The position numbers and the translations under genes were made by a program. DNA of 64,000 nucleotides, from NCBI RefSeq assembly GCF_900104815.1, contig NZ_FNTD01000004.1, positions 3,612,501 to 3,676,500 of the forward strand, in the 5' to 3' direction. Of the stretch, positions 40,656 through 49,238 are shown in pieces. The DNA comes from Streptomyces misionensis (GTDB taxonomy: Bacteria > Actinomycetota > Actinomycetes > Streptomycetales > Streptomycetaceae). Each line of letters starts with the position of its first letter. The first letter of the stretch is position 1. A model generated the notes under the pieces. That model saw only the letters and a list, made by a program, of their open reading frames with translations, was not told the origin of the DNA and ran no database searches.

Positions 40656-43550
40656 TCACTTCCCTTCCCCCTCGCGCCTCGTGTCGTCGTCCAGCGCCTC
40701 GGCCAGCACCTCCGCCAGGTGCCGGCCGCGGGTCCCGGCCAGTTGCTCCAGCTGGGTGCGGCAGGAGAAGCCGTCGGCCAGGATCACGGTGTCCTCGGAC
40801 GCCTCGCGTATCGAGGGCAGCAGCTGGTCCTCCGCGCAGGCCCGGGAGACCTCGAAGTGGCCCTTCCGGAAGCCGAAGTCGCCCGCCAGTCCGCAGCAGC
40901 CGCCGGAGAGTTCACCGGTCAGGCCCGCGGCGGCGCGCAGGCCGCGGTCCGGGGTGTCGCCGAGGACCGCGTGCTGATGGCAGTGGGTCTGACCGGCGAC
41001 GGGGCGGTCGACGGCGGGCGGGGTCCAGTGCGGCGCGTGCTGCTCCAGCACCTCGGCGAAGGTGCGCACGGCCGAGGCGAGCCGGGGGGCGCGCGGGTCG
41101 TCGTGCAGGAGTTCCGGGAGGTCGGTGCGCAGGGCCGCCGCACAGCTGGGTTCCAGGACGACGACCGGCACGCCCGCCGCCAGCACCGGCTCCATCAGGT
41201 CCAGCGTGCGCCGCAGCACGGTGCGGGCGCGGTCGAGCTGGCCGGTGGAGAGGTAGGTCAGACCGCAGCAGACCCGGGCCCGGCGGACGGTGAGCAGGGC
41301 GGCGGCCGAGACGGGCCGGCCGCCGCGGGCGATGCCTCCCCGGCCGGGCAGCAGCGTCGGCGGCAGGGCCACCCTGAGCCCGGCGGCCTCCAGGACCCGG
41401 ACGGCGGCCCGGCCGACCGAGGGGGACAGGTGCTCGGTGAAGGTGTCCGGCCAGAGCACCACCAGGTCACCGGACCGGGAGACGGGTCCGCGGCGCCGCC
41501 ACCAGCCGGTGAAGGTCCGCGACGCGAGGCGGGGCAGCCGGCGCTCGGGGGCGATGCCGCCGAGCCGTTTCGCGGCGGCGGCCAGGGGCGGGACGGAGGC
41601 CAGCGCGTTGAGCAGGGGGGCCGTGCGGGTGCGGGCGACCCAGCGCAGCCACTCGGGCAGCCGGCCCATGCTGTGGTGGGCGGCGGGGCGCCGGCGGCCC
41701 GCGTAGTGGTGGTGCAGGAACTCGGCCTTGTAGGTGGCCATGTCGACGCCGACCGGGCAGTCCGTGCGGCAGCCCTTGCAGGAGAGGCAGAGGTCGAGGG
41801 CGTCGCGGACCTCGGTGGAGCGCCAGCCGTCGGTGACCAGTTCCCCCGCCAGCATCTCGTGCAGCAGCCGGGCGCGGCCCCGGGTGGAGTGCTCCTCCTC
41901 GCCGGTCGCGCGGAAGGACGGGCACATCACGGCGGGTCCCGCCGCCGTGGCCGTACGGCACTTGGCGACGCCGACGCAGCGGCGGACGGCCGCACGGAAG
42001 TCGCCGCCGTCGGCCGGGTAGCCGAAGGCCACCTCGACGGGTTCCCTCGGCAGCACCGAGAAGCGCAGGCCGGCGTCCAGCGGGGCGGGGCGGACCAGCA
42101 TGCCGGGGTTGAGCAGGTCGTCGGGGTCCCAGACGGCCTTGGCGCGCTCGAAGAGCCGGACGGTCTCGGCGCCGTACATGCGCGGCAGCAGTTCGGCGCG
42201 GGCCTGGCCGTCGCCGTGCTCCCCGGACAGCGAACCGCCGTGGGCCACCACCAGGTCGGCCAGTTCCTCCGAGAAGCGCCGGAAGCGGCCGATGCCGGGG
42301 GCGGTGAGCAGGTCGAAGTCGATGCGGACGTGGATACAGCCGTCGCCGAAGTGGCCGTACGGGGTGCCGCGCAGGCCGTGGGACGTCAGCAGGGCGCGGA
42401 AGTCGCGCAGATAGGCGCCGAGCCGGGCGGGCGGCACCGCGCAGTCCTCCCAGCCGGGCCAGGCCTCGGAGCCGTCCGGCATCCGTGTCGCCGTGCCGCT
42501 CGCGTCCTCGCGGATGCGCCACAGGGTCCGCTGGGCGGCGGGGTCGGTCACCACGAGGGAGTCGACCACGTCGGCCGCGCGGACGATCGCCTCCGCGCGG
42601 GCCCGGGCCTCCGCCCGGGACGCGCCGCCCGTCTCAACGAAGAGCCAGGCGCCGCCCCGGGGCAGTCCCGCGCCCGACGGCACCAGGTCGGCGGCCATGC
42701 CCTCCACGGTGAGCGGGCCGTGGGGCAGCAGGCCGGCGGCGGCCTCGGCGGCGGCCCCCTCGTCGCCGTACCCCAGCACCGCCAGGGCGTGGGCGCGGGG
42801 TGCCTCGACCAGGCGGACGACCGCCTCGGTGAGGATGCCGAGGGTGCCCTCGGAACCGCAGAAGGAACGGGCCACGTCGGCGCCCTTCTCGGGGAGCAGC
42901 GCGTCCAGCGCGTACCCGGAGATGCGCCGGGGCAGGTCGGGGAAGCCGGTGCGCAGCCGGGCGAACTCGCCCCGCGCCAGCTCGCGCAGCCCCTCGGGGG
43001 CGCCCGCCCAGTCCCGGCCGAGCCGCAGCCGCCGGCCGCGCGCGGTGAGGACGGACAGCTCCCGCACGTTGTCCGCGGTGGTTCCCCAGGCGACCGAGTG
43101 GGAGCCGCAGGAGTTGTTGCCGATCATCCCGCCGAGGGTGCAGCGGCTGTGGGTGGAGGGGTCGGGACCGAAGCGCAGGCCGTGCGGGGCGGCGGCACGC
43201 TGGAGGCGGTCGAGGACGAGGCCGGGCTGCACGACGGCGGTGCGGGTGCCCGGGTCCAGCTCCAGCAGGCCGTTCATATGGCGGGTGAAATCCAGTACGA
43301 CGCCTGTACCGGTCGCCTGACCGGCGATCGACGTACCTCCGCCGCGGGCCACCACCGGCACGCCGCGCGCCCGGCACACGCCGAGGACCGCCGCCACGTC
43401 GTCCGCGTCCCGGGGGGCCACCACTCCCGCCGGGACGCGCCGGTAGTTGGACGCGTCCATCGTCACGAGCGCCCGGGCGGTGGCGTCGAAGCCGACCTCG
43501 CCCCGGACGCACCCGCGCAGTTCCGCTTCGAGACCCGAGTGATCCGTCAT
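40656..43550 (-). CDS. FAD-binding and Fe-S (CCG-domain) dehydrogenase, GlcD-GlpC/D-lactate type fusion
   Basis: 964 residues from ATG 43550. Residues about 35-470 form an FAD-binding PCMH plus FAD-oxidase C domain (VVARGGGTSIAGQATGTGVV; GGMIGNNSCGSHSVAWGTT; YGHFGDGCIHVRIDF). Residues about 490-620 hold two 4Fe-4S-type clusters, the clearest being CLSCKGCRTDCPVG. The last 250 residues have two CCG domains (QTHCHQHAVLG, SGGCCGLAGDFGF). Such fusions oxidise D-lactate, glycolate or D-2-hydroxyglutarate and feed quinones at the membrane face. It may supply the 2-oxoacid side of serine metabolism, since serC is divergent. The gene has no close partner. Confidence 0.9.
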   Translation of the reverse strand: MTDHSGLEAELRGCVRGEVGFDATARALVTMDASNYRRVPAGVVAPRDADDVAAVLGVCRARGVPVVARGGGTSIAGQATGTGVVLDFTRHMNGLLELDPGTRTAVVQPGLVLDRLQRAAAPHGLRFGPDPSTHSRCTLGGMIGNNSCGSHSVAWGTTADNVRELSVLTARGRRLRLGRDWAGAPEGLRELARGEFARLRTGFPDLPRRISGYALDALLPEKGADVARSFCGSEGTLGILTEAVVRLVEAPRAHALAVLGYGDEGAAAEAAAGLLPHGPLTVEGMAADLVPSGAGLPRGGAWLFVETGGASRAEARARAEAIVRAADVVDSLVVTDPAAQRTLWRIREDASGTATRMPDGSEAWPGWEDCAVPPARLGAYLRDFRALLTSHGLRGTPYGHFGDGCIHVRIDFDLLTAPGIGRFRRFSEELADLVVAHGGSLSGEHGDGQARAELLPRMYGAETVRLFERAKAVWDPDDLLNPGMLVRPAPLDAGLRFSVLPREPVEVAFGYPADGGDFRAAVRRCVGVAKCRTATAAGPAVMCPSFRATGEEEHSTRGRARLLHEMLAGELVTDGWRSTEVRDALDLCLSCKGCRTDCPVGVDMATYKAEFLHHHYAGRRRPAAHHSMGRLPEWLRWVARTRTAPLLNALASVPPLAAAAKRLGGIAPERRLPRLASRTFTGWWRRRGPVSRSGDLVVLWPDTFTEHLSPSVGRAAVRVLEAAGLRVALPPTLLPGRGGIARGGRPVSAAALLTVRRARVCCGLTYLSTGQLDRARTVLRRTLDLMEPVLAAGVPVVVLEPSCAAALRTDLPELLHDDPRAPRLASAVRTFAEVLEQHAPHWTPPAVDRPVAGQTHCHQHAVLGDTPDRGLRAAAGLTGELSGGCCGLAGDFGFRKGHFEVSRACAEDQLLPSIREASEDTVILADGFSCRTQLEQLAGTRGRHLAEVLAEALDDDTRREGEGK

Positions 43551-43589
43551 GCGTCCAGGATGCATCCGATCACCGACCGTCACCGGAAG

Positions 43590-43598
43590 TTGTCCACA
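43590..43598 (+). promoter_or_regulatory. DnaA-box consensus in the dehydrogenase-serC gap
   Basis: TTGTCCACA at 43590-43598 matches the Streptomyces DnaA box exactly. It is one of two such sites in the window (the other at 5832) and lies between divergent genes. Single site; function unproved. Confidence 0.4.
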
Positions 43599-43610
43599 GG
43601 CTCGGCCTGA

Positions 43611-44825
<1,215 letters not shown>

Positions 44826-44843
44826 CCTCTCGGCACGCCGACG

Positions 44844-44872
44844 AAGGGCGCCCGCTACGGCTGGGCGCCCTT
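44844..44872 (+). terminator. Rho-independent-type terminator of serC
   Basis: AAGGGCGCCC (44844-44853) and GGGCGCCCTT (44863-44872) form a perfect 10-bp stem with a 9-nt loop, followed by TTGCCTT. It starts 18 bp past the serC stop. Confidence 0.88.
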
Positions 44873-44917
44873 TGCCTTACGGGCCCCCGATTCCCCCGAC
44901 CTCCCAGCACCTTTCCC

Positions 44918-45889
44918 TCACCTCCCGCGGCGCCGCCGCCTTCCCGCCGCGACCAGGGCCACCAGTACGACGGCGATCGCGGCCGCGCCGAGGGGGAGGC
45001 TCTTGTTTCCGGGGGTGTGGGTGCCGGACGAGCCGTTGCCCGTCGACGGGGAGCCGCCGCCGGGGCGGTCGGGGGCGTCCTTGGCGACCACCGCGCTGTC
45101 GGCGCCCTCGCTGCTGTACAGCAGCTTCGTGCCGTCGTCGGAGTAGGTGACGCCCTCGCCCTGGCCCTGGAGGGGGACGTCGAGGGTGCCGGCACGTTTG
45201 ATGTGGCCGTCGTTCCAGGCGTAGTAGATGCCGCCGAGGTAGCCGCGCACGGCGAGCTGCCGGCCGTCGGGGGAGAACGCCGCGTCGGTGGCCCACAGGT
45301 CGATCGGGGCGATGGGCTTGAAGACGTTGCTGCCCGTGGTGGACAGGGTGGCCGGGCCCTCGTAGAGGTGGCCGCCGTTCTCCTTCTTGTCGATGATGTA
45401 GACGCGCCCGGTCTTCGGGTGCACGACCATCGACTCGGCGTTGCGCGGCCCGTCGGCGTACTTCACCACGTACTGCGTGGCCGTGATCGTCTGGTCCTCG
45501 AGCACCTTCGGCTCCGGCAGCCGGTAGATCCAGACATAGGGCCAGCGCCCGTCGAAGTTGTCGCCGATGTCCCCGACGTAGATCTCGTCGTGCGGCCCGA
45601 TGGAGATCGCCTCGACGTCGCGCGGGGAGCCGACGCCCCGCAGTGTCACGCGGGCCACGGTCCGCCCGGTCCGGCTGTCGACGGCGTAGATGTACGGCCC
45701 GTCGCCGCTGTCGTTGTGCGTCCAGTAGATGCCGGGGTGCAGACGGGAGGCGGCGAGCCCGCTGGACTCGGCGATCCTCGGGTCCTTGAGGGTGAACCCC
45801 TGGTCGCCGGCCCCCTCGGCGGCGGAGGCGGGCAACGCGCAGGCGCCGGCCAGCAGGACGGCGGCGAGCAGGGCGAACGGTCGGCGCAT
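44918..45889 (-). CDS. Secreted beta-propeller protein with C-terminal membrane anchor
   Basis: 323 residues from ATG 45889. A signal peptide (MRRPFALLAAVLLAGACALP, cleavage near ASA-A) is followed by propeller blades (LHPGIYWTHNDSGDGPYIYA, SPRDVEAISIGPHDEIYVGD, TDAAFSPDGRQLAVRGYLGG). Near the end a Gly/Ser/Thr linker leads to one hydrophobic helix (SLPLGAAAIAVVLVALVAAG) and an Arg tail, so the propeller is displayed outside and anchored. No LPxTG or LAxTG sortase motif is visible. Function unknown; NHL/WD-type ligand binding is likely. It is convergent with serC across the terminator. Confidence 0.8.
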   Translation of the reverse strand: MRRPFALLAAVLLAGACALPASAAEGAGDQGFTLKDPRIAESSGLAASRLHPGIYWTHNDSGDGPYIYAVDSRTGRTVARVTLRGVGSPRDVEAISIGPHDEIYVGDIGDNFDGRWPYVWIYRLPEPKVLEDQTITATQYVVKYADGPRNAESMVVHPKTGRVYIIDKKENGGHLYEGPATLSTTGSNVFKPIAPIDLWATDAAFSPDGRQLAVRGYLGGIYYAWNDGHIKRAGTLDVPLQGQGEGVTYSDDGTKLLYSSEGADSAVVAKDAPDRPGGGSPSTGNGSSGTHTPGNKSLPLGAAAIAVVLVALVAAGRRRRRGR

Positions 45890-46012
45890 GGGCCAAGACT
45901 GCCATTCCCGCCGGGCGTTCGGCCCTCCGCCCGGGCCGCCCGCGCCCGCACGTGGCGGGCCTCACACGGCCCCGCATCCCACCCCGCGGCCGTGATCGTC
46001 CATGATGAGCGG

Positions 46013-46678
46013 ATGCTCAGGTTCATGCCCGTGGGCGACTCCATGACGATCGGGAGCGCGGGCGAACACACATGGCGTCACCGGCTGTGGCAGCTCCTTC
46101 GCCGTACGCACGACCCCGACGTCACGCTCGTCGGCCCGCGCGAGACGCTGTACGACAAGCAGTCCGGCGAGCCGACGTCCCTCGACTACGCCGACCCCGA
46201 TTTCCCCCGCGCCCACCTCGCGGGCTGGGGCGAGGGCTGGCTGCACATGGCCCCGCTGATCGGCGGGGCGGTCCGGGAGTGCCGGCCGGACGTCCTGCTC
46301 GTCTCGCTCGGCCTGATAGACCTCGGCTTCTACACCAACGCCGAGCAGACCGCCGAGAACGTCCGGGCCTTCATCGCCGCCGCCCGGGACGCCGACCCGC
46401 GCGTCCGCATGGTGCTGTTGCCGGTGATCCCCAACGTCCGCGCCGAGACGGACGCCCCCTTCGCCGAGCAGGTGGACCTCTTCAACGTCCTCCTCGCCAA
46501 GGCGGCCGCCGACCTGGACGAGCCCCGGTCGCCGATCCTGCTGGCGTCCCGGCCCGCCGCGTACGACATCCACGTCGACACCTACGACGGCACCCACCCC
46601 AACGCCAGCGGCGAGCAGCGGATCGCGGAGGCGTTCGCCGGGGCGATGCGGGAGGCGTGGGGGATCGGGCAGACGTAG
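46013..46678 (+). CDS. SGNH/GDSL-family esterase
   Basis: 221 residues from ATG 46013 (GTG 45992 also possible). Block I is FMPVGDSMTIG with nucleophile Ser10, and block V is YDGTHPNASGEQRIAEAFAG with catalytic Asp and His. The missing signal peptide means it is intracellular or exported by other means. SGNH proteins deacylate lipids, sugars or peptides; this one is short and single-domain. It is divergent from the propeller gene, 123 bp apart, with no shared operator visible. Confidence 0.88.
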   Translation: MLRFMPVGDSMTIGSAGEHTWRHRLWQLLRRTHDPDVTLVGPRETLYDKQSGEPTSLDYADPDFPRAHLAGWGEGWLHMAPLIGGAVRECRPDVLLVSLGLIDLGFYTNAEQTAENVRAFIAAARDADPRVRMVLLPVIPNVRAETDAPFAEQVDLFNVLLAKAAADLDEPRSPILLASRPAAYDIHVDTYDGTHPNASGEQRIAEAFAGAMREAWGIGQT

Positions 46679-46760
46679 GACCGACGTCGACACGACCACC
46701 ACCGCGCTCGGTCTCCTCGTCAAGACCACGCACTTCCCCCGCGAACAACCACCCGCCCTT

Positions 46761-46780
46761 GCCTGGAGCGCACTCCAAGC
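46761..46780 (+). promoter_or_regulatory. MerR-type operator/promoter
   Basis: GCCTGGAGCG-CACTCCAAGC (46761-46780) is a 10-bp inverted repeat with 8/10 matches. It begins inside TTGCCT (46759-46764) and the -10-like TTGGCT/TGGCTT follows after 18-19 bp, the long spacer typical of MerR-family promoters. The transcript would begin at or one base before ATG 46797, so it is probably leaderless. No MerR gene is in the window. Confidence 0.65.
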
Positions 46781-46796
46781 CGTTGGCTTGGTGACC

Positions 46797-47789
46797 ATGA
46801 AGTACACGCAGCTTGGACGCACCGGACTCAAGGTCAGCCGACTGGTTCTCGGGACGATGAACTTCGGGCCGCAGACGGACGAAGCCGACAGCCACGCGAT
46901 CATGGACGCGGCACTGGACGCGGGCATCAACTTCTTCGACACCGCCAACGTCTACGGCTGGGGCGAGAACAAGGGGCGCACCGAGACCATCATCGGCAAC
47001 TGGTTCGCCAAGGGCGGCGACCGCCGCGACAAGGTCGTCCTCGCCACCAAGGTCTACGGCAACATGGCCGGCGACGGCGAGGCCTGGCCCAACCACGACA
47101 AGCTCTCCGCGCTGAACATCCGGCGCGCGGTGGACGCCAGCCTGAAGCGGTTGCAGACCGACCACATCGACCTCTACCAGTTCCACCACGTCGACCGGAA
47201 CACCCCCTTCGACGAGATCTGGCAGGCGATCGACACCCTCGTCCAGCAGGGCAAGATCCTCTACGCCGGTTCCTCCAACTTCCCCGGCTACAAGATCGCC
47301 CAGGCCAACGAGACCGCCGCCCGCCGCGGCGGCACCATCGGCCTCGTCAGCGAGCAGTGCCTGTACAACCTCGCCGAGCGCCGCGCCGAGATGGAGGTCA
47401 TCCCGGCCGCGCAGGAGTACGGCCTCGGGGTCATCCCCTGGTCCCCGTTGCACGGCGGAGTGCTCGGCGGTGTGATCAAGAAGGAGGTGCAGGGCGGGCG
47501 CCGCGCCTCCGGCCGCGCCGCCGACACCCTCGCCGACCCCGCGGCCCGCGCGCGGATCCAGTCCTACGAGGACCTGCTCGACAAGCACGGCGTGGAGCCC
47601 GGCGAGGCCGCGCTGGCCTGGCTGCTCACCCGTCCCGGGGTCACGGGCCCGATCGTCGGCCCGCGCACGGCCGAGCAGCTGGAGTCGGCGCTGCGCGCGG
47701 TGGAGCTGGAGCTGAGCGGAGAACTCCTCGCCGGCCTGGACGAGATCTTCCCGGGCCCGGGCCCGTCCCCGGAGGCCTTCGCCTGGTGA
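46797..47789 (+). CDS. Aldo/keto reductase
   Basis: 330 residues from ATG 46797; TTG 46788 and GTG 46791 are in frame, but no ribosome-binding site lies upstream of any of them. TIM-barrel AKR motifs: LVLGTMNFGPQTDEADSHAI, the catalytic Asp48/Tyr53 (FFDTANVYGWGENKGRTET), Lys85 (LATKVYGN), and the His in LYQFHHVDRNTP. The C-terminal NADPH loop is GPIVGPRTAEQLES. It reduces aldehydes or ketones with NADPH. MerR-type control suggests induction by a reactive carbonyl or oxidative signal. It is followed by a strong terminator. Confidence 0.93.
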   Translation: MKYTQLGRTGLKVSRLVLGTMNFGPQTDEADSHAIMDAALDAGINFFDTANVYGWGENKGRTETIIGNWFAKGGDRRDKVVLATKVYGNMAGDGEAWPNHDKLSALNIRRAVDASLKRLQTDHIDLYQFHHVDRNTPFDEIWQAIDTLVQQGKILYAGSSNFPGYKIAQANETAARRGGTIGLVSEQCLYNLAERRAEMEVIPAAQEYGLGVIPWSPLHGGVLGGVIKKEVQGGRRASGRAADTLADPAARARIQSYEDLLDKHGVEPGEAALAWLLTRPGVTGPIVGPRTAEQLESALRAVELELSGELLAGLDEIFPGPGPSPEAFAW

Positions 47790-47822
47790 CACCGGGCGGG
47801 CGGGCGAACGCCCGCGAGGGGC

Positions 47823-47878
47823 GGGGAACCGCGCGGTCGGCCACGACCGGCCGCGGCCGGTGCGGGCCGCGGTTCCCC
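47823..47878. terminator. Large branched hairpin after the aldo/keto reductase
   Basis: GGGGAACCGCG (47823-47833) pairs perfectly with CGCGGTTCCCC (47868-47878). Inside, CGGTCG-GCCA-CGACCG (47834-47849) makes a second stem. Outer GGGGC/GCCCC can extend it over a bulge. It separates the reductase gene from the minus-strand small gene, so it can act in both directions. Confidence 0.8.
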
Positions 47879-47883
47879 GGCCC

Positions 47884-47970
47884 CTACCGCACCGCCGCCG
47901 CCACGGCAACGACCACCAACATCAGCACAAGCGCACCGGCCATGATCCGGTTCCGGGTTTTCGGGTCCAC
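47884..47970 (-). CDS. Small single-pass membrane protein, 28 residues
   Basis: GTG 47970 to TAG 47884 encodes VDPKTRNRIMAGALV then LMLVVVAVAAAVR. A charged DPKTRNR head and a 16-residue hydrophobic stretch with terminal Arg form a clear membrane peptide. I recall similar M-D-P-K-T-R-N-R-I-M peptides annotated in Streptomyces. It begins 9 nt after the stop of the phosphodiesterase gene on the same strand and ends before the large hairpin, so the two form a small operon. The ribosome-binding site is weak. Function unknown. Confidence 0.55.
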   Translation of the reverse strand: MDPKTRNRIMAGALVLMLVVVAVAAAVR

Positions 47971-47979
47971 GCATCGAGC

Positions 47980-48552
47980 CTAACCGGACGCCCCGCACTC
48001 CCAGCGCCCGACCGCCTCGTACCGCGGCTGCTCGCCCCGCTCCCCCGACGTCGGCAGGTTGCTGCGCACCAGCGCCAGCTCGGTCACGGTCCAGCTCCGG
48101 CCCGCGAACGCGCGCAGCAGCTCGACGTACGGCCGTACGTCCACCGCCTCGCGGCCGCGGGCCAGCGTCAGGTGGGCCTGGTAGCGGCGGTGCTCCCCCA
48201 TCGGCACCCCGGCCTTGCGGCCCGCCGCCTCCGCCCGGTCGGCGAGCAGACGCAGCGCGGCCACGTCGCCCGAGGCCCCGGCCCACAGGGCGCGGCCGTG
48301 ACCGAACTGGCCGCCGCCGGCCAGGGCCAGCCGGAAGGGGGCGGTGCGGTGGGCCGCGCGGGCGAGGCGGTCCGACAGACCGGGCAGGACGTCGTCGGCG
48401 ACCTCGCCGTAGAAGGCGAGGGTGAAGTGCCAGCCGGGGCGGCCCGTCCAGCGCAGCCCGTCGGCGCCCGGCAGCCGCCGCAACCGGTCGACCTCGACGG
48501 CGAGTTCGGCGGCGATCTCCTGCGGCGGCAGTACGGCGGCGAAGAGTCTCAT
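47980..48552 (-). CDS. thpR: RNA 2',3'-cyclic phosphodiesterase (2'-5' RNA ligase family)
   Basis: 190 residues from ATG 48552. The two family-defining H-x-T/S-x motifs are WHFTLAFYG (His about 43) and YQAHLTLARG (His about 128), which hydrolyse 2',3'-cyclic phosphates to 2'-phosphates. N-terminal MRLFAAVLPPQEIAAELAVE is typical of bacterial ThpR. It may act in RNA repair or turnover; the in vivo role is unsettled. The following gene on the same strand is the 28-residue membrane protein. Upstream lies a repeated 12-bp motif array. Confidence 0.9.
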   Translation of the reverse strand: MRLFAAVLPPQEIAAELAVEVDRLRRLPGADGLRWTGRPGWHFTLAFYGEVADDVLPGLSDRLARAAHRTAPFRLALAGGGQFGHGRALWAGASGDVAALRLLADRAEAAGRKAGVPMGEHRRYQAHLTLARGREAVDVRPYVELLRAFAGRSWTVTELALVRSNLPTSGERGEQPRYEAVGRWECGASG

Positions 48553-48567
48553 GCCCCCACCATCCCA

Positions 48568-48657
48568 GAGACATCCCGGCGGCGACCCCGATGTGTCCCG
48601 CAGCCGCCCCCGAGACACCCCCGACGCGTCCACCGGGGCATCCCCGAGACATCCCGG
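48568..48657. repeat. Array of 12-bp repeats at 11/22-bp spacing between divergent genes
   Basis: GAGACATCCCGG occurs exactly at 48568-48579 and 48646-48657. Variants lie between: GATGTGTCCCGC (48590), GAGACACCCCCG (48612) and GGGGCATCCCCG (48635). Starts are separated by 22, 22, 23 and 11 bp, that is, by whole helical turns. The array fills the gap between thpR (minus) and the GNAT gene (plus). There is no coding frame of note within it. It looks like a multi-site operator. Confidence 0.6.
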
Positions 48658-48709
48658 AGAGATCGCGGACCGCACATCGCGTCCCGGGCGCGTGGGCAGG
48701 ATCACCGCC

Positions 48710-49219
48710 ATGACGCTCACCATCCGCGAAGGCGGCCCCGACGACGCTCCCCTGATCCTCGGCCTGCTGGACGGCGCCGTGCGGTGGCTGGTGGCCGAGG
48801 GCCGTACCGGGCAGTGGGGCACCAGAGCCTGGTCGGCGAATCCCCGGGCCGTGGCACAGGTGCACCGGTACGCCACCGCGGGCACGCCGTACATCGCCGA
48901 GTCGGACGGAATGCCGGCCGCCACCCTGACGCTCACCGACGCGCCCGGCTCCTATGTGGAGCCCGCCGGCGAGCCCGAGCGGTACATCCATCTGCTCGCC
49001 GCCGACCCCCGGTTCAAGGGGCGGGGCGCCGGTGCCGCGCTGCTCGCCCACGCGGCCGAGGTGACCCGGCGGGCGGGGATCTCGCTGCTGCGGGTGGACT
49101 GCTACGCGGGCGACGACGGCAAGCTGGTCGCCTACTACGAGCGCCAGGGGTTCGTGCGCACCGAGTCCTTCAGCCAGGACGGCTGGCCGGGGCAGGTGCT
49201 GGCCCGGAGGGTGCGGTAG
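48710..49219 (+). CDS. GNAT-family N-acetyltransferase
   Basis: 169 residues from ATG 48710. Single GNAT fold: IREGGPDDAPLILGLLDGAV, then YIHLLAADPRFKGRGAGAALL with the acetyl-CoA loop K-G-R-G-A-G (about 100-106), RVDCYAGDDGKLVAYYERQGF for the C-terminal part. W residues in TGQWGTRAW suggest a pocket for an aromatic or hydrophobic substrate; not known. It is convergent with the MFS gene and divergent from thpR across the repeat array. Confidence 0.85.
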   Translation: MTLTIREGGPDDAPLILGLLDGAVRWLVAEGRTGQWGTRAWSANPRAVAQVHRYATAGTPYIAESDGMPAATLTLTDAPGSYVEPAGEPERYIHLLAADPRFKGRGAGAALLAHAAEVTRRAGISLLRVDCYAGDDGKLVAYYERQGFVRTESFSQDGWPGQVLARRVR

Positions 49220-49238
49220 CCGCACCCTCCGGGGATGG

